Assembly (NCBI GenBank): GCA_937995735.1
Contig: CALKIZ010000004.1
Location: 1 to 43,673 of the forward strand
Reading direction: 5' to 3'
Length of the DNA stretch: 43,673 bases
Origin: an uncultured Neomegalonema sp.
GTDB lineage: Bacteria; Pseudomonadota; Alphaproteobacteria; Rhodobacterales; Rhodobacteraceae
Below are positions 35,362-43,486 of the stretch, piece after piece (within the stretch, counting starts at the first letter, position 1; each line of letters begins with the position of its first letter). The translations under genes and the position numbers were made by a program. The notes under the pieces are model-generated. The model searched no databases, was not told the origin of the DNA, and saw nothing but the letters and a program-made list of their open reading frames with translations.

Positions 35362-36159
35362 ATGAAAAACTTTTGCTCGCTCGTTACGGGCTTTGCGTTT
35401 GTTGCGGGGCTTGGCGTTGCTGCGACATTGCCGTCAAAAGCTGCATTTGCTCAGGATGATGCGCCTGAGAGAACCCGGATCCCAATGCTTAAAGGCAGCG
35501 TAACTGATAAAGAGTCTGACGCAAAATCTGCGGCAGATGCAAAAGCCGGAGAAACTGAAACCGGGAAGACCGATGTAGAAATCGCAGAGACTGAAACAAC
35601 AAAAACCGATGCGGATGAAGCTGAGGCAACAGAGGTTGACGCGGCTGAAACCGAAACTGCGGATGCGGCTGAAACTGAAACACCAACCAAAAAAGCGGAT
35701 AACGACGAAACCGTTGACGCTGAGAAAAAAGATGATGAGACGATGAGCAAAGAAACCACTGACGAGAAAACACCTGAAGAAGCCGAAGCCTTTCGCCAAA
35801 CAATGCATGAGGGCGATATCGCCTTGGGTGTTTGCGGTGCGCGTGTTTCAGCATTGATGTGGTTTTATGAAGCCAGCGTAGCACAGGGCCGTGATGATCT
35901 GAAAAGCGCCGCTGAATCTTTAAAAGAATCGCGCGAATCCTTGAAAGCTGAAGCAGAGCGCCGCGCGGTTGATGATGGTGTCGATACGTCGGTGCGCGTT
36001 ATGAATTCTGAAAGTGAAAAAATCTGGAATGATTTGAACGAGAAAGCTTCGGGCGATGAAAAAGAGTTCCAGAAAGCGCATGACGAGTTATTTGCCGGTG
36101 TTCAGGAATGTCTTGCGCTGTTCTTTGAGCGTCCGGGGGACGAAAAGCCGAAAGAATAA
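35362..36159 (+). CDS. secreted acidic repeat protein, function unknown
   Basis: The 265-residue product has a signal peptide (to about AFAQ, residue 31), then about 100 residues of glutamate/threonine/alanine/aspartate-rich repeats (AETET, TETPTKKAD, ATEVDAAE). A more ordered helical domain follows from about residue 145, containing two cysteines (GVCGARVSALMWFYEASVAQ and GVQECLALFFERP). The C-terminal part may form a helical bundle. I recognise no family. The ATG at 35362 begins a normal signal sequence. A good terminator follows. Confidence 0.65.
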   Translation: MKNFCSLVTGFAFVAGLGVAATLPSKAAFAQDDAPERTRIPMLKGSVTDKESDAKSAADAKAGETETGKTDVEIAETETTKTDADEAEATEVDAAETETADAAETETPTKKADNDETVDAEKKDDETMSKETTDEKTPEEAEAFRQTMHEGDIALGVCGARVSALMWFYEASVAQGRDDLKSAAESLKESRESLKAEAERRAVDDGVDTSVRVMNSESEKIWNDLNEKASGDEKEFQKAHDELFAGVQECLALFFERPGDEKPKE

Positions 36160-36188
36160 AATTGTTTAGAGCATTCTGTCAAAAACAG

Positions 36189-36214
36189 GGCGACTGGTGA
36201 CGGTCGCCTTTTTT
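36189..36214. terminator. rho-independent terminator, probably bidirectional
   Basis: GGCGAC (36189-36194) pairs with GTCGCC (36203-36208) around an 8-nt loop and is followed by six T. A run of A precedes the stem, so it can also serve the convergent gene ending at 36244. Confidence 0.85.
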
Positions 36215-36243
36215 CGTGGCACGGACGCCGAAAATTAATTTCC

Positions 36244-36633
36244 TTACTGTTTCGATTTAGAAAGCGCTTGTGTCAGGCCTTTGTGACAATTTTCAGCGCG
36301 TTTGGTGATGTCGGCGGCAACCGCAACCCGCTGAACTTCTGTCGGTGCTTGAGTTATATTTTCAACCATGCGTTTAGACCATGCTTCAGCATAGGCGGCG
36401 ACCTCGCCTTCCGGAAACTTGCGTATTCTGAGAATAAGGTCTCTTGTTTGTTGTAGCCGGAGTAACTCTTCCGGTGTCGCAGTGCCGTTTGCCGCCCTTA
36501 ATCCGGCGACAAAATCCAAAGCGCTGGCGCAAAGCCCGGCGGCGGAAGCGCCTGTAACACTTAAACTTTGAGCGTGGGCTGTACCGGAAAAGCCCATTAC
36601 CGCAGAAAAAACAACAGTTTGAAGAATACGCAT
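36244..36633 (-). CDS. small secreted protein with two cysteines, unknown function
   Basis: The 129-residue protein has a signal peptide (MRILQTVVFSAVMGFSGTAHA) and a mostly helical mature part with two cysteines (AAGLCASALDF and RAENCHKGL) that could form a disulphide. GGAG lies 9 nt before the ATG at 36633; a TTG just before it would add one residue. The Cys spacing is reminiscent of the C-terminal domain of the gene at 35362, but I see no convincing homology. Unknown function. Confidence 0.65.
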   Translation of the reverse strand: MRILQTVVFSAVMGFSGTAHAQSLSVTGASAAGLCASALDFVAGLRAANGTATPEELLRLQQTRDLILRIRKFPEGEVAAYAEAWSKRMVENITQAPTEVQRVAVAADITKRAENCHKGLTQALSKSKQ

Positions 36634-36699
36634 CAAAACAATCTCCGATTATGGCCGCTCGTCCGATATGCAAGTATCGTGTGAAATAAGACGAAATGA

Positions 36700-36743
36700 A
36701 GGATCGAACTTGGGTTTTTTTCCTCCCGGAATGCTTCGATCCT
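36700..36743. repeat. 9-bp inverted repeat AGGATCGAA...TTCGATCCT
   Basis: Perfect arms at 36700-36708 and 36735-36743 enclose a run of seven T. It lies between two minus-strand genes, upstream of the gene starting at 36633. A second hairpin, CCTCCCG/CGGGAGG (36783-36789 and 36801-36807), is close to the end of the gene stopping at 36824 and may end its transcript. No other feature is seen in 36634-36823. Confidence 0.45.
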
Positions 36744-36823
36744 GAAAAAGTGATCAACACAGTATGCTTTCAACCACCAGCGCCTCCCGACCGGCAACGG
36801 CGGGAGGTTCAAAATCCGAAATG

Positions 36824-37498
36824 TCAGTGTTTATCCGGCGGGCGGGGGTCTTGCCGCGCGAGAATATCGCAATCCTGTAAGATCATATCGACCGGATGCG
36901 AAGGGTGTTTCCGATAGCCCGGCGGCCAGCCCGGTCGTCTCGGCTCCGTGCGTCTGAGCGGCTCGCCTGCTGCGCGCCGCCGCGCTTGCAACCGCGCCAG
37001 CCGCTTTGCCTGTACTGGTATGCTCTCCAAGGCTTTCTGCAAAGACTGCAAACGCCGGCATAGACTGGCCGGATTGACTTCGACAGAGCGCGGCGCGGGC
37101 GGCTCACAGGCAGGGCGCTGTTCATCAAAACCACTGATGCGTGGACCCGCCCCGCGCACGGGCCGGTGCGGTTTTGCCAATTCATGAAAATATTTGCGCG
37201 GATCGAACAGCACAAACGCTGGAATGCGGTCCCCCGCGCCTTTCCCCTTCGGAACCGCGCCTTTGGGAGCAGGGCGCTTTGGTCTTAAAGATACCACCAG
37301 CCCGCGCGCCTTCATCAAGATCACCCGCCGCAACGCTGATTCAGCCGGTTGCAAAACCCGTAAAACACGGCGACGGACTTCCACAGACATCGAAGCAACC
37401 GCCGCCCCGCCCGGAACCAATCCGACGAGCGCAAACATCGAAGCAACCAAACGCATCAGCGCCGTTACCTGATATTCTATGATTACCTCGTCGTTCAT
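36824..37498 (-). CDS. conserved alphaproteobacterial protein of unknown function
   Basis: The 224-residue protein has a hydrophobic N-terminal segment (about 12-35), then a highly basic, arginine- and proline-rich body (SLRPKRPAPKGAVPKGKGAG, RLARLQARRRAAGEPLRR) and ends with HPVDMILQDCDILARQ. This end resembles hypothetical proteins I associate with Caulobacterales and related orders, but no function is known to me. AAAGGA lies 4 nt before the ATG. It may be a membrane-anchored protein with a basic cytoplasmic tail. Confidence 0.7.
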   Translation of the reverse strand: MNDEVIIEYQVTALMRLVASMFALVGLVPGGAAVASMSVEVRRRVLRVLQPAESALRRVILMKARGLVVSLRPKRPAPKGAVPKGKGAGDRIPAFVLFDPRKYFHELAKPHRPVRGAGPRISGFDEQRPACEPPAPRSVEVNPASLCRRLQSLQKALESIPVQAKRLARLQARRRAAGEPLRRTEPRRPGWPPGYRKHPSHPVDMILQDCDILARQDPRPPDKH

Positions 37499-37545
37499 GC
37501 CGTCCTTTCAGAAGAAAATTAAAAAGAACATATATTGAACAAAAA

Positions 37546-37871
37546 GCATTTGCAAGAGCAAATGCGTTCAGCCTCACCACAAGCACAAACAGGCAGCGGC
37601 AGATGTATTTTTGCAAAGCAAAAATCATCGAGAGCTGGAGAGACCGAAAACAAAGGCAGGATTTGCAAATACAAATGCGTCCAAAGTCAACGTAAGAACA
37701 AACGCACGGCTTCCAACAACATTCACTGTCATACCCGCGACAGCGGTTATCTTTTCAAATTGAAAGAGATTTCCGCCTGAATGGGAATGACATAAGAAAA
37801 ACCATCGGGAGCAGGAAAGTCCGAAAACAAATGCAAGAGTCGTTAATGCGCCTAACCTCAACGCCACCCCG
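37546..37871. repeat. cluster of degenerate repeats and hairpins
   Basis: The 373-bp gap 37499-37871 is built of repeats. GCATTTGC-AAGA-GCAAATGC (37546-37565) and GATG..TTTTTGC-AAA-GCAAAAA.CATC (37602-37629) are near-perfect hairpins. Two segments beginning CAAATGCGT and ending ACAAAC..C (from 37559 and 37672) are diverged copies, and CATCG.GAGC.GGA.AG.CCGAAAACAAA occurs near 37626 and 37803. No convincing gene is present; the minus-strand frames are repetitive and lack a start site. Confidence 0.55.
37727..37792. repeat. 66-bp imperfect palindrome (REP/MITE-like)
   Basis: The ends TGTCATACCC and GGGAATGACA are inverted, and the centre ATCTTTTCAA-A-TTGAAAGAGAT is inverted too, so the whole can fold into one long hairpin. 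TGTCATnCCC...GGGnATGACA is the common form of dispersed palindromic repeats in proteobacteria. It interrupts the surrounding repeat cluster. Confidence 0.6.
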
Positions 37872-38774
37872 TCACGCCTGCCCCTCACCCCGCCGCGACG
37901 CAATCACAGCCGCGCCTGTTTCGGCCAAGCTCGCACTCGCAATCAGCAGCACACCGATCGTCTCCCGCATCCCGAATGGCTCGCCTGCAAGCAGTGCTGC
38001 CGAGATTGCGCCCACGATAACTTCTGTCATCAGCAAAAATGATACCGTGCCGGGACTGAGAAACTTTGGCGCCCAGAGCGACGCATAAGTTCCCGGCAAG
38101 ACAAAGACGATCATAAAGATCAGCAGCAGCGGCATCACCGGAAGGGTTTGTTCAATCGTTGGAACCTCAGCCGGGGCGATAATTAATGCTGCACAGGTCG
38201 TAATAACCAGCGACCAGATAAAAAAGCCGACTGTCAAATCGACCGAAGATTGCCCCTCATCGCGGCGCAACCTGACGGCGGTAACCGCCCAGAAAATTCC
38301 GGCGGCCAACCCCAACCAATCGCCGATATTTTGCGGCACGGGAAACGTCAGCCCCAACCCAAAGATTGTCAGCATCCCGAGTACAGCCAAAGCGATGGCC
38401 ACAATCCGCGCGGGCGTAATCGCCTCTCCCAAAATAAAGCGCGCAAGTAAGGTGCTCCAGATCGGCATCAGATAGAACAGCAAGATCGCCCGCACGACTT
38501 CGGTATAAACAATCGACGCGGAATAACAGGTCAGCGCCAAGCCGCTTGCAATCACGGTAAGCTGAAAGCTGATGCCCCCTTGCCGAACTTGCCGCCAGCG
38601 CATGATGCCTATGGGCAGCAGGCAGAGCGTCGGGATGAGGAAATAAACTACCGTGGTCCAAAGCTGATGCAGTCCGGCATCTTCCAGTGCACGCAGCGGA
38701 ATCCAGAACAGGCCCCAGCAGGCCCCGGCATAAAGACACGCAAGTTTTGCTTTGAATTCAATTGACGTTGCCAA
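37872..38774 (-). CDS. DMT-superfamily (EamA) transporter
   Basis: The 300-residue inner-membrane protein has ten hydrophobic segments in two EamA halves, with the first ending near PVPQNIGDWLGL and the second starting at AAGIFWAVTAVRLRR. YLMPIWSTLLARFILGE and LLMTEVIVGAISAALLAGEP are the paired EamA-end motifs. Such proteins export or exchange metabolites; the substrate is unknown. It appears to start at TTG (38774) with GGGGA 6 nt upstream. The next start codon in frame would remove part of helix 1. Confidence 0.85.
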   Translation of the reverse strand: MATSIEFKAKLACLYAGACWGLFWIPLRALEDAGLHQLWTTVVYFLIPTLCLLPIGIMRWRQVRQGGISFQLTVIASGLALTCYSASIVYTEVVRAILLFYLMPIWSTLLARFILGEAITPARIVAIALAVLGMLTIFGLGLTFPVPQNIGDWLGLAAGIFWAVTAVRLRRDEGQSSVDLTVGFFIWSLVITTCAALIIAPAEVPTIEQTLPVMPLLLIFMIVFVLPGTYASLWAPKFLSPGTVSFLLMTEVIVGAISAALLAGEPFGMRETIGVLLIASASLAETGAAVIASRRGEGQA

Positions 38775-38900
38775 TACTCATCCCCGAGGCGTCCCGGGAA
38801 TTACCCCGTCTCCATCGCGTGGCTTCTACCACACTTTATGTTTCGGGAAAGAGAGGTCCGCACCACTTTTCAGAATTGAAACTTTACGGGCGGAGTTATC

Positions 38901-38927
38901 ACGGAAATGAGATGAAATATTTCTCAC
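38901..38927 (+). repeat. upstream repeat copy 1 (paired with 39488-39514)
   Basis: A 27-bp segment around GATGAAATATTT matches the one at 39488-39514 in 24 of 27 positions by hand alignment. Each copy lies about 110-140 bp before one of the two paralogous small genes and may be part of a shared promoter or regulator site. The rest of 38775-39039 shows no gene. Confidence 0.6.
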
Positions 38928-39039
38928 AACGTTGATTGTTTTGGTGACCGGATAAGGGGTTATTTCTACCCGGGCGGATACCCATATCATAATTGCATTT
39001 GCTGGACATAAAGTTCGGCTCTGAAAGGGGCAATCTGTC

Positions 39040-39327
39040 ATGAAAAAATTTCCACTCGTAATCGCCGCTGTCGCTACTCTTGCCGTGCTCGGTTCTGTTC
39101 CGGCCTACGCAGAAAACACGTCGGCAGAGCAGCATCAAAAGCTCGACAAAATCTTGAACAAACAACAAGCTGCTCAAGACAATCATCAAGCGGTATTGCT
39201 GCGCGTTCAAACACGGGCCGGTACATTTACACGGGCAACTACCCTCACAGGGGAAACCACGCCGGGGAACTGCTCTGCGGCTGCCTTAGCACGCTTTAAA
39301 GAAAACCGCCCTCTACGCGGGCGGTAA
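39040..39327 (+). CDS. small secreted protein, paralog A
   Basis: The 95-residue precursor has a signal peptide (MKKFPLVIAAVATLAVLGSVPAYA) and a small mature part starting ENTSAEQHQKLDKILNKQQ and ending ENRPLRGR. It is clearly paralogous to the gene at 39626: the same signal, the same ENTxAEQxxKLxKILNKQQ core and the same basic RGR end. One cysteine is present in this copy only. The 3' end also holds a GC-rich hairpin (39305-39325). Function unknown. Confidence 0.75.
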   Translation: MKKFPLVIAAVATLAVLGSVPAYAENTSAEQHQKLDKILNKQQAAQDNHQAVLLRVQTRAGTFTRATTLTGETTPGNCSAAALARFKENRPLRGR

Positions 39328-39344
39328 CGTTGTGCTCTTGATCC

Positions 39345-39377
39345 ATATCCCGGTGTTGCTTTACCGGGATATTGTTT
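39345..39377 (+). terminator. stem-loop terminator after paralog A
   Basis: ATATCCCGGT (39345-39354) pairs with ACCGGGATAT (39363-39372), ten perfect pairs with an 8-nt loop, followed by TGTTT. Confidence 0.75.
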
Positions 39378-39487
39378 GCAAAAATTGAGAAATGCAGTCG
39401 TAAACGTGAGGCTTTGTTGAGTAAAATGTCAAAATACTGAAGTAAAACGCAAACCCGCTCATACGATCTATAAATCACGCTTTAATA

Positions 39488-39514
39488 ACGAAAATGATAT
39501 GAAATATTTATCAC
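39488..39514 (+). repeat. upstream repeat copy 2 (paired with 38901-38927)
   Basis: Second copy of the shared upstream segment, 112 bp before paralog B. A further shared stretch, GGACAT...GTTCGG, lies nearer the start of each gene. No other gene is seen in 39378-39625. Confidence 0.6.
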
Positions 39515-39625
39515 GGGTATGACGTTTTTGTTGATCCGCCGTGGGGTTTTTCGTGATCGGGTAAATCGCTAAGTTCTTAGATACAGGCCGGACATCGGGT
39601 TCGGTACATCGAAAGGATTTCGATC

Positions 39626-39889
39626 ATGAAAAAGTTGTCACTCACAATTGCCGCCGCTGCTACTGTTGCTGCTCTGAGTGTTGCGCCTGCATCCGCTGAA
39701 AACACCGTGGCGGAGCAACAATATAAGCTGTCCAAAATCCTGAATAAGCAACAGACAACTTCGCCGCGTTTCCAAACGCGCGCCACGACATTCACCAACA
39801 GAAAAGCTACCACGGGAAAGCGGTATCTGAACCGCCATGATGCTGCTTTGGTCCGCCTTCTAAAGCACCGCCAGCCGCGCGGACGGTAA
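39626..39889 (+). CDS. small secreted protein, paralog B
   Basis: The 87-residue precursor has a signal peptide (MKKLSLTIAAAATVAALSVAPASA) and a mature part ENTVAEQQYKLSKILNKQQ...LLKHRQPRGR. It is a tandem paralog of the gene at 39040 and has diverged in the middle, where it is shorter, very basic and lacks the cysteine. AAAGGA stands upstream of the ATG. The product is a periplasmic or secreted basic peptide of unknown role. Confidence 0.75.
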   Translation: MKKLSLTIAAAATVAALSVAPASAENTVAEQQYKLSKILNKQQTTSPRFQTRATTFTNRKATTGKRYLNRHDAALVRLLKHRQPRGR

Positions 39890-39926
39890 AAGCCTCTCTC
39901 CCCTGTACCAGTTCCTCTGCATACGA

Positions 39927-39955
39927 CCCCGGTGTCACCGCGCCGGGGCTTTTTT
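39927..39955 (+). terminator. rho-independent terminator after paralog B
   Basis: CCCCGG (39927-39932) pairs with CCGGGG (39943-39948), followed by C and six T. Confidence 0.88.
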
Positions 39956-39983
39956 ATGTGGACGATTGTCAATCAGTCATCAT

Positions 39984-40283
39984 TTACAATGTGACAGTTT
40001 GGTCTTCCAGAATTTTGCCCCATGTGAAGATTTCGTATTGCCTGTGTTCTTCCACAAAGAATGGGTCGGCGCGCACCAAAGCTTCGACGTCATCACGTTT
40101 TTCTGCTTCAACAATCCAAAGCGCGCCGGAAAAATCAGCGTTGGTATCCGGCTTCAACCCACCACCAATAAGCAATTCTGGATGGGACTTGGCATAGGCC
40201 ACATGAGCATCGCGGCGCGATCTATCTGCTCGGATGTTCAACATTTCCGGTTCGTCTCTAAATATCACGGCCCAACGGATCAT
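39984..40283 (-). CDS. YciI-like protein
   Basis: The 99-residue cytoplasmic protein has the ferredoxin-like YciI/YCII fold. It begins MIRWAVIFRDEPEML, has HVAYAKSHPELLIGGGLKPD, where family members carry a conserved histidine, and DPFFVEEHRQYEIFTWGKIL at the end. YciI proteins are small dimers with uncertain roles, some possibly enzymes acting on muconolactone-like substrates. GGGAGA lies just upstream of the ATG. It converges on the terminator at 39927. The 275-bp gap 40284-40558 behind it shows no gene or clear signal. Confidence 0.88.
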   Translation of the reverse strand: MIRWAVIFRDEPEMLNIRADRSRRDAHVAYAKSHPELLIGGGLKPDTNADFSGALWIVEAEKRDDVEALVRADPFFVEEHRQYEIFTWGKILEDQTVTL

Positions 40284-40558
40284 AGCACTCTCCCATCAAA
40301 ATTTAAGCGAACATAGCGCAATCTGTTTGGTGCGATAGGGCCAGATTTGAGGGCGACCAATACCAAAAATAATCAGCCGCAAGACATAAGTTGCACGCTG
40401 CCAGCGCTACAGCACTATCACTTGGAGTCAGACCAATACTGTTCACCGGCCTTGTGTAAGCCTTTTCTTATTCGTGCCTGACAGGATGATGTAAGGTCGC
40501 CAAATACCGTTTTCGGTACGCGCCGATTGATGAGGATTCTGCCCTTTTTTACTGTCGG

Positions 40559-41416
40559 CTATGCCGACCGAGCCCTGCTCGCAGCATCCCCCATTGACGC
40601 GGGCGGTGTGTCCATCGCCAAGCGCCAAAGCTTGATTGCGAGCTTGTGGGCGACGGCGACAATCGTTTTCTGCCCGATCCCATGTTTCGCAAAATGTCGA
40701 TTGTAGAGTTCCTTGGCTTCCGGATCGCGCCATGTCCATTGCCATGCCGCTTCAACCAGAATGCCGCGCAAGCGCTTCTGACCCACAGGTCTGATTCTGG
40801 CGCGGGCAGTGCTGCCCCCGCTTTGGCTGACCACAGGGGCCAACCCGAGATACGAGGTCACTTCCTCTGGCCTGTTGAACCGCTCCGGCGAGAACAACTC
40901 AGCCAAGAAGCTTGTCGCAGCGGTTTCCCCAACCCCGACGACGGAGGTCAGGCGCTTGTAGGGTTCGGGATGCATCCGTTTGGTCACCGTGCGGATCTCA
41001 GCGCGAACCATCTTGTCTTCTGAAAGCATAAACAGATACTCGCGCACCATAGAGGCCAGCGCCATATGATGTTGTGGTGGTACATCAAGCGCGGTCAGAT
41101 CAGCAGATGCCGCCAGCGACCACTTTTGTATGATGTCCGGTTCATCAAAACCTGATGCCAATAGAAAGCCCTTGGTCTTCTGTTCGATCTTGCCCCGACT
41201 TTCTGCGATGCGTTTGCGCCGTCGCACCAAGGCGCGATAGCTCTCTTGCTCAATCGTCGGGACCGCTATGGGGCGTAGCAACCCTCTTGCGTAATAGGTT
41301 GCCAGCTTAACCGCATCCAGCCGGTCTTTCTTCGCTGCCGCTGCATATCCGCGAGGAATGCGCGAAGCGGCAATGATAGACGCATCAAGTTCCGACGACA
41401 ACAGGCTGATCTTCAA
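40559..41416 (-). pseudogene. IS110-family transposase, N-terminus missing
   Basis: The frame encodes the last part of an IS110-type (DEDD) transposase. AASRIPRG...KKDRLDAVKLATYY is the region before and around the third acidic residue. VVGVGETAATSFLAEL, RPEEVTSYLGLAP and ARARIRPVGQKRLRGILVEAAWQ are the C-terminal Tnp_20 (transposase_20) domain with its catalytic serine region. Full-length relatives have about 80 more N-terminal residues carrying the first catalytic aspartate and glutamate; here an in-frame TAG lies 9 bp upstream of the first usable codon, a TTG. The element is therefore a decayed remnant and should be inactive. Confidence 0.8.
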
Positions 41417-41555
41417 CCGCTGCTACAAAACGTGAAATGCGCGTTGCTTTTTTAATCATGCTGGAAACTTCTTTGTTTGGAATGTCCCGGCATTGCAGCA
41501 GTTAGCTGCGCCACCGTCCAGCATGGTATTTTTTTGATATTATGCAGTAAAAATT

Positions 41556-42608
41556 TTAGACCTGCGCGGCCAACCGTTTCGCAACATCAACAGCGTAATA
41601 ACTGAGCATCCCGTCACAGCCTGCGCGTTTGAATGCCGATAGTGCTTCGATGGTCACCTTGTCCCGATCAAGCCAGCCATTTGCCGCCGCCGCTTCCAAC
41701 ATCGCGTACTCGCCGCTGGTTTGATACGCAAAAGTCGGTACGGCAAATTCGTCTTTTACACGGCGACAAATATCCAGATAAGGCATCCCCGGTTTGACCA
41801 TCACCATATCTGCGCCTTCGGACAGATCGAGCGAGACCTCACGCAAGGCCTCGTCAGAGTTCATCGGGTCCATCTGATAGGTTTTCTTGTCACCGGTCAG
41901 CTTGCCGGACGCGCCGACCGCATCCCGGAAAGGTCCATAAAATGCCGAGGCATATTTCGCCGCATAACTAAGCAGCATCACATCTTGATGCCCTGCCGCT
42001 TCCAACGCATCGCGAATTGCTCCGATGCGCCCGTCCATCATATCCGAAGGACCGATGATATTTGCCCCCGCTTCGGCTTGTACGAGCGCTTGTTTCACCA
42101 ATGCCTCGACGCTCTCGTCGTTGACGATTTTTTCACCATGAACGATGCCGTCATGCCCAAGCGCATTATACGGGTCGAGCGCAACATCTTCCATGATCCC
42201 GATTTCCGGCACGGCATCCTTGATGGCCCGTGTTGCGCGGCAAATCAGATTATCAGGATTCCACGCTTCTTCGCATCCCGGCGTCCGCAAACTGGCGTCA
42301 ATATTCGGGAAGAGGGCGACGCAAGGCACTCCCAGCGTCGCGGCCTCTTCAACCCGGCGGATGGCAATATCAATCGTCATCCGTTCCACGCCGGGCATTG
42401 AGGCCACAGGTTCCGTGCGGTTTTCGCCTTCGATGACAAAGATAGGCCAGATAAAATCAGCCGCCGATAATGCGCTTTCAGCGACCATCGCGCGGGACCA
42501 CGGGGCCTGACGTGTCCGGCGCATACGGGTTCTGGGATAAGCGGGGTTCGGCGGGGTCTGTGGCATCTGGATCATCCGGCTAGGCTGGTAAGACGCCTTT
42601 TCGGGCAT
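41556..42608 (-). CDS. hemB: delta-aminolevulinic acid dehydratase (porphobilinogen synthase)
   Basis: HemB joins two 5-aminolevulinates to porphobilinogen, upstream of heme and bacteriochlorophyll. It has 350 residues. The Schiff-base lysines are K218 in SYAAKYASAFYGPFRDA and K272 in MVMVKPGMPYLD. The metal region reads DVALDPYNALGHDG with no zinc cysteines, so it is the Mg/zinc-independent type common in alphaproteobacteria. SGEYAML and AYQTSGEY are conserved near the end. The start at 42608 gives a long N-terminus; internal ATG codons at residues 12 and 15 are alternatives. It is next to the IS110 remnant and not in the main pigment cluster. Confidence 0.95.
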   Translation of the reverse strand: MPEKASYQPSRMIQMPQTPPNPAYPRTRMRRTRQAPWSRAMVAESALSAADFIWPIFVIEGENRTEPVASMPGVERMTIDIAIRRVEEAATLGVPCVALFPNIDASLRTPGCEEAWNPDNLICRATRAIKDAVPEIGIMEDVALDPYNALGHDGIVHGEKIVNDESVEALVKQALVQAEAGANIIGPSDMMDGRIGAIRDALEAAGHQDVMLLSYAAKYASAFYGPFRDAVGASGKLTGDKKTYQMDPMNSDEALREVSLDLSEGADMVMVKPGMPYLDICRRVKDEFAVPTFAYQTSGEYAMLEAAAANGWLDRDKVTIEALSAFKRAGCDGMLSYYAVDVAKRLAAQV

Positions 42609-42728
42609 GTGCGCAAGCCGTTGTCAATCCACAACGATCATAACCGCATATTAGCCTTTGAAGAGTACATTCTACTCCAAAGGCCGGTGACTTCAGGGGT
42701 GCTGTCACCAAAAAGTGGGAAAAACACC

Positions 42729-43391
42729 ATGAGAAAACTAATTTCTTTGAATGGATTCAAGGTATTAACTTTTGCCGCTGCTCTATTGTCTTATTCAACA
42801 GCGCACGCGAACAGCAATTTGAATTCTCCTGAAATCATGGACATTTCTTCCGCAAGTGACCCCGATTTGGATTTTCTCGTGACCAAAGGATTTCTCCACG
42901 ACTTGGAGGTTGTATCCTTTCAAACCCCTTCCTTCACGATTTCGCCTGAAAGCGCCGAAGTTGACCTGACAAAGAAAGCCAGAAAAAGCGGCTGGGCAGG
43001 TCTGGTTGAAGTCGAGTTGAACGGGGATAAAAAGCTACGGCTGGACGATGTCACAACATTCTCGGATAATTTTGCCGTTACCGACCAGAACACAAAGCTA
43101 AGCGGCTTTTACACCATGCGTTACGAGTTTGCGACGAAACTGCCGTTTCGCCCTTATGCAGGTGCGGGACTTGGTGTGGTCACGACCACGAATGAGACAG
43201 ACACCAGCGGTATCATTGCGGGTCGGGCAACAGCAGGATTTGATCTGACCCTCGGCGAAGGTTCTGCAATTTTTGCGGAATACGCCTTTGTAAAAAACGG
43301 CGGTGTAAACCTCGGATCAGGCAACAGCAATCTCATTGCGATCCCGGACAGCGAGCACAGCCTGAAACTAGGCTTCCGCCGCACCTTCTAA
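42729..43391 (+). CDS. outer-membrane beta-barrel protein, small
   Basis: The 220-residue precursor begins with a signal peptide (MRKLISLNGFKVLTFAAALLSYSTAHA). The second half looks like beta-strands of an OmpA/OmpW-like barrel: LSGFYTMRYEFATKLPFRPY, AGAGLGVVTTT, ATAGFDLTLGEGSAIFAEY and a last strand SLKLGFRRTF ending in phenylalanine, the usual signal for BAM insertion. The ATG at 42729 is chosen because it begins a signal peptide; the longer frame starts at 42609 in the hemB leader. Function unknown, with a surface or envelope role inferred. Confidence 0.72.
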   Translation: MRKLISLNGFKVLTFAAALLSYSTAHANSNLNSPEIMDISSASDPDLDFLVTKGFLHDLEVVSFQTPSFTISPESAEVDLTKKARKSGWAGLVEVELNGDKKLRLDDVTTFSDNFAVTDQNTKLSGFYTMRYEFATKLPFRPYAGAGLGVVTTTNETDTSGIIAGRATAGFDLTLGEGSAIFAEYAFVKNGGVNLGSGNSNLIAIPDSEHSLKLGFRRTF

Positions 43392-43486
43392 AGTGCATTT
43401 AGAGCCTCCGTGATCGGACACATGGGTCGCGGATGGAAAAGTGGTTTGGTCGAACTTACCGTCAATCCATCACCAAAACTCTCTAA

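Noticed and set aside
35451-35759. Long minus-strand frames opposite the acidic repeat protein (S/V/A-rich)
   Set aside because: They mirror the GAA/ACT repeats of the real gene and have no start site.
37535-37780. 81-codon plus-strand frame in the repeat spacer
   Set aside because: It crosses several hairpins and the palindrome, has no ribosome binding site, and is of unlikely composition.
37499-37871. Possible CRISPR array in the repeat-rich spacer
   Set aside because: Repeats are few, diverged and not evenly spaced, and there are no cas genes nearby.
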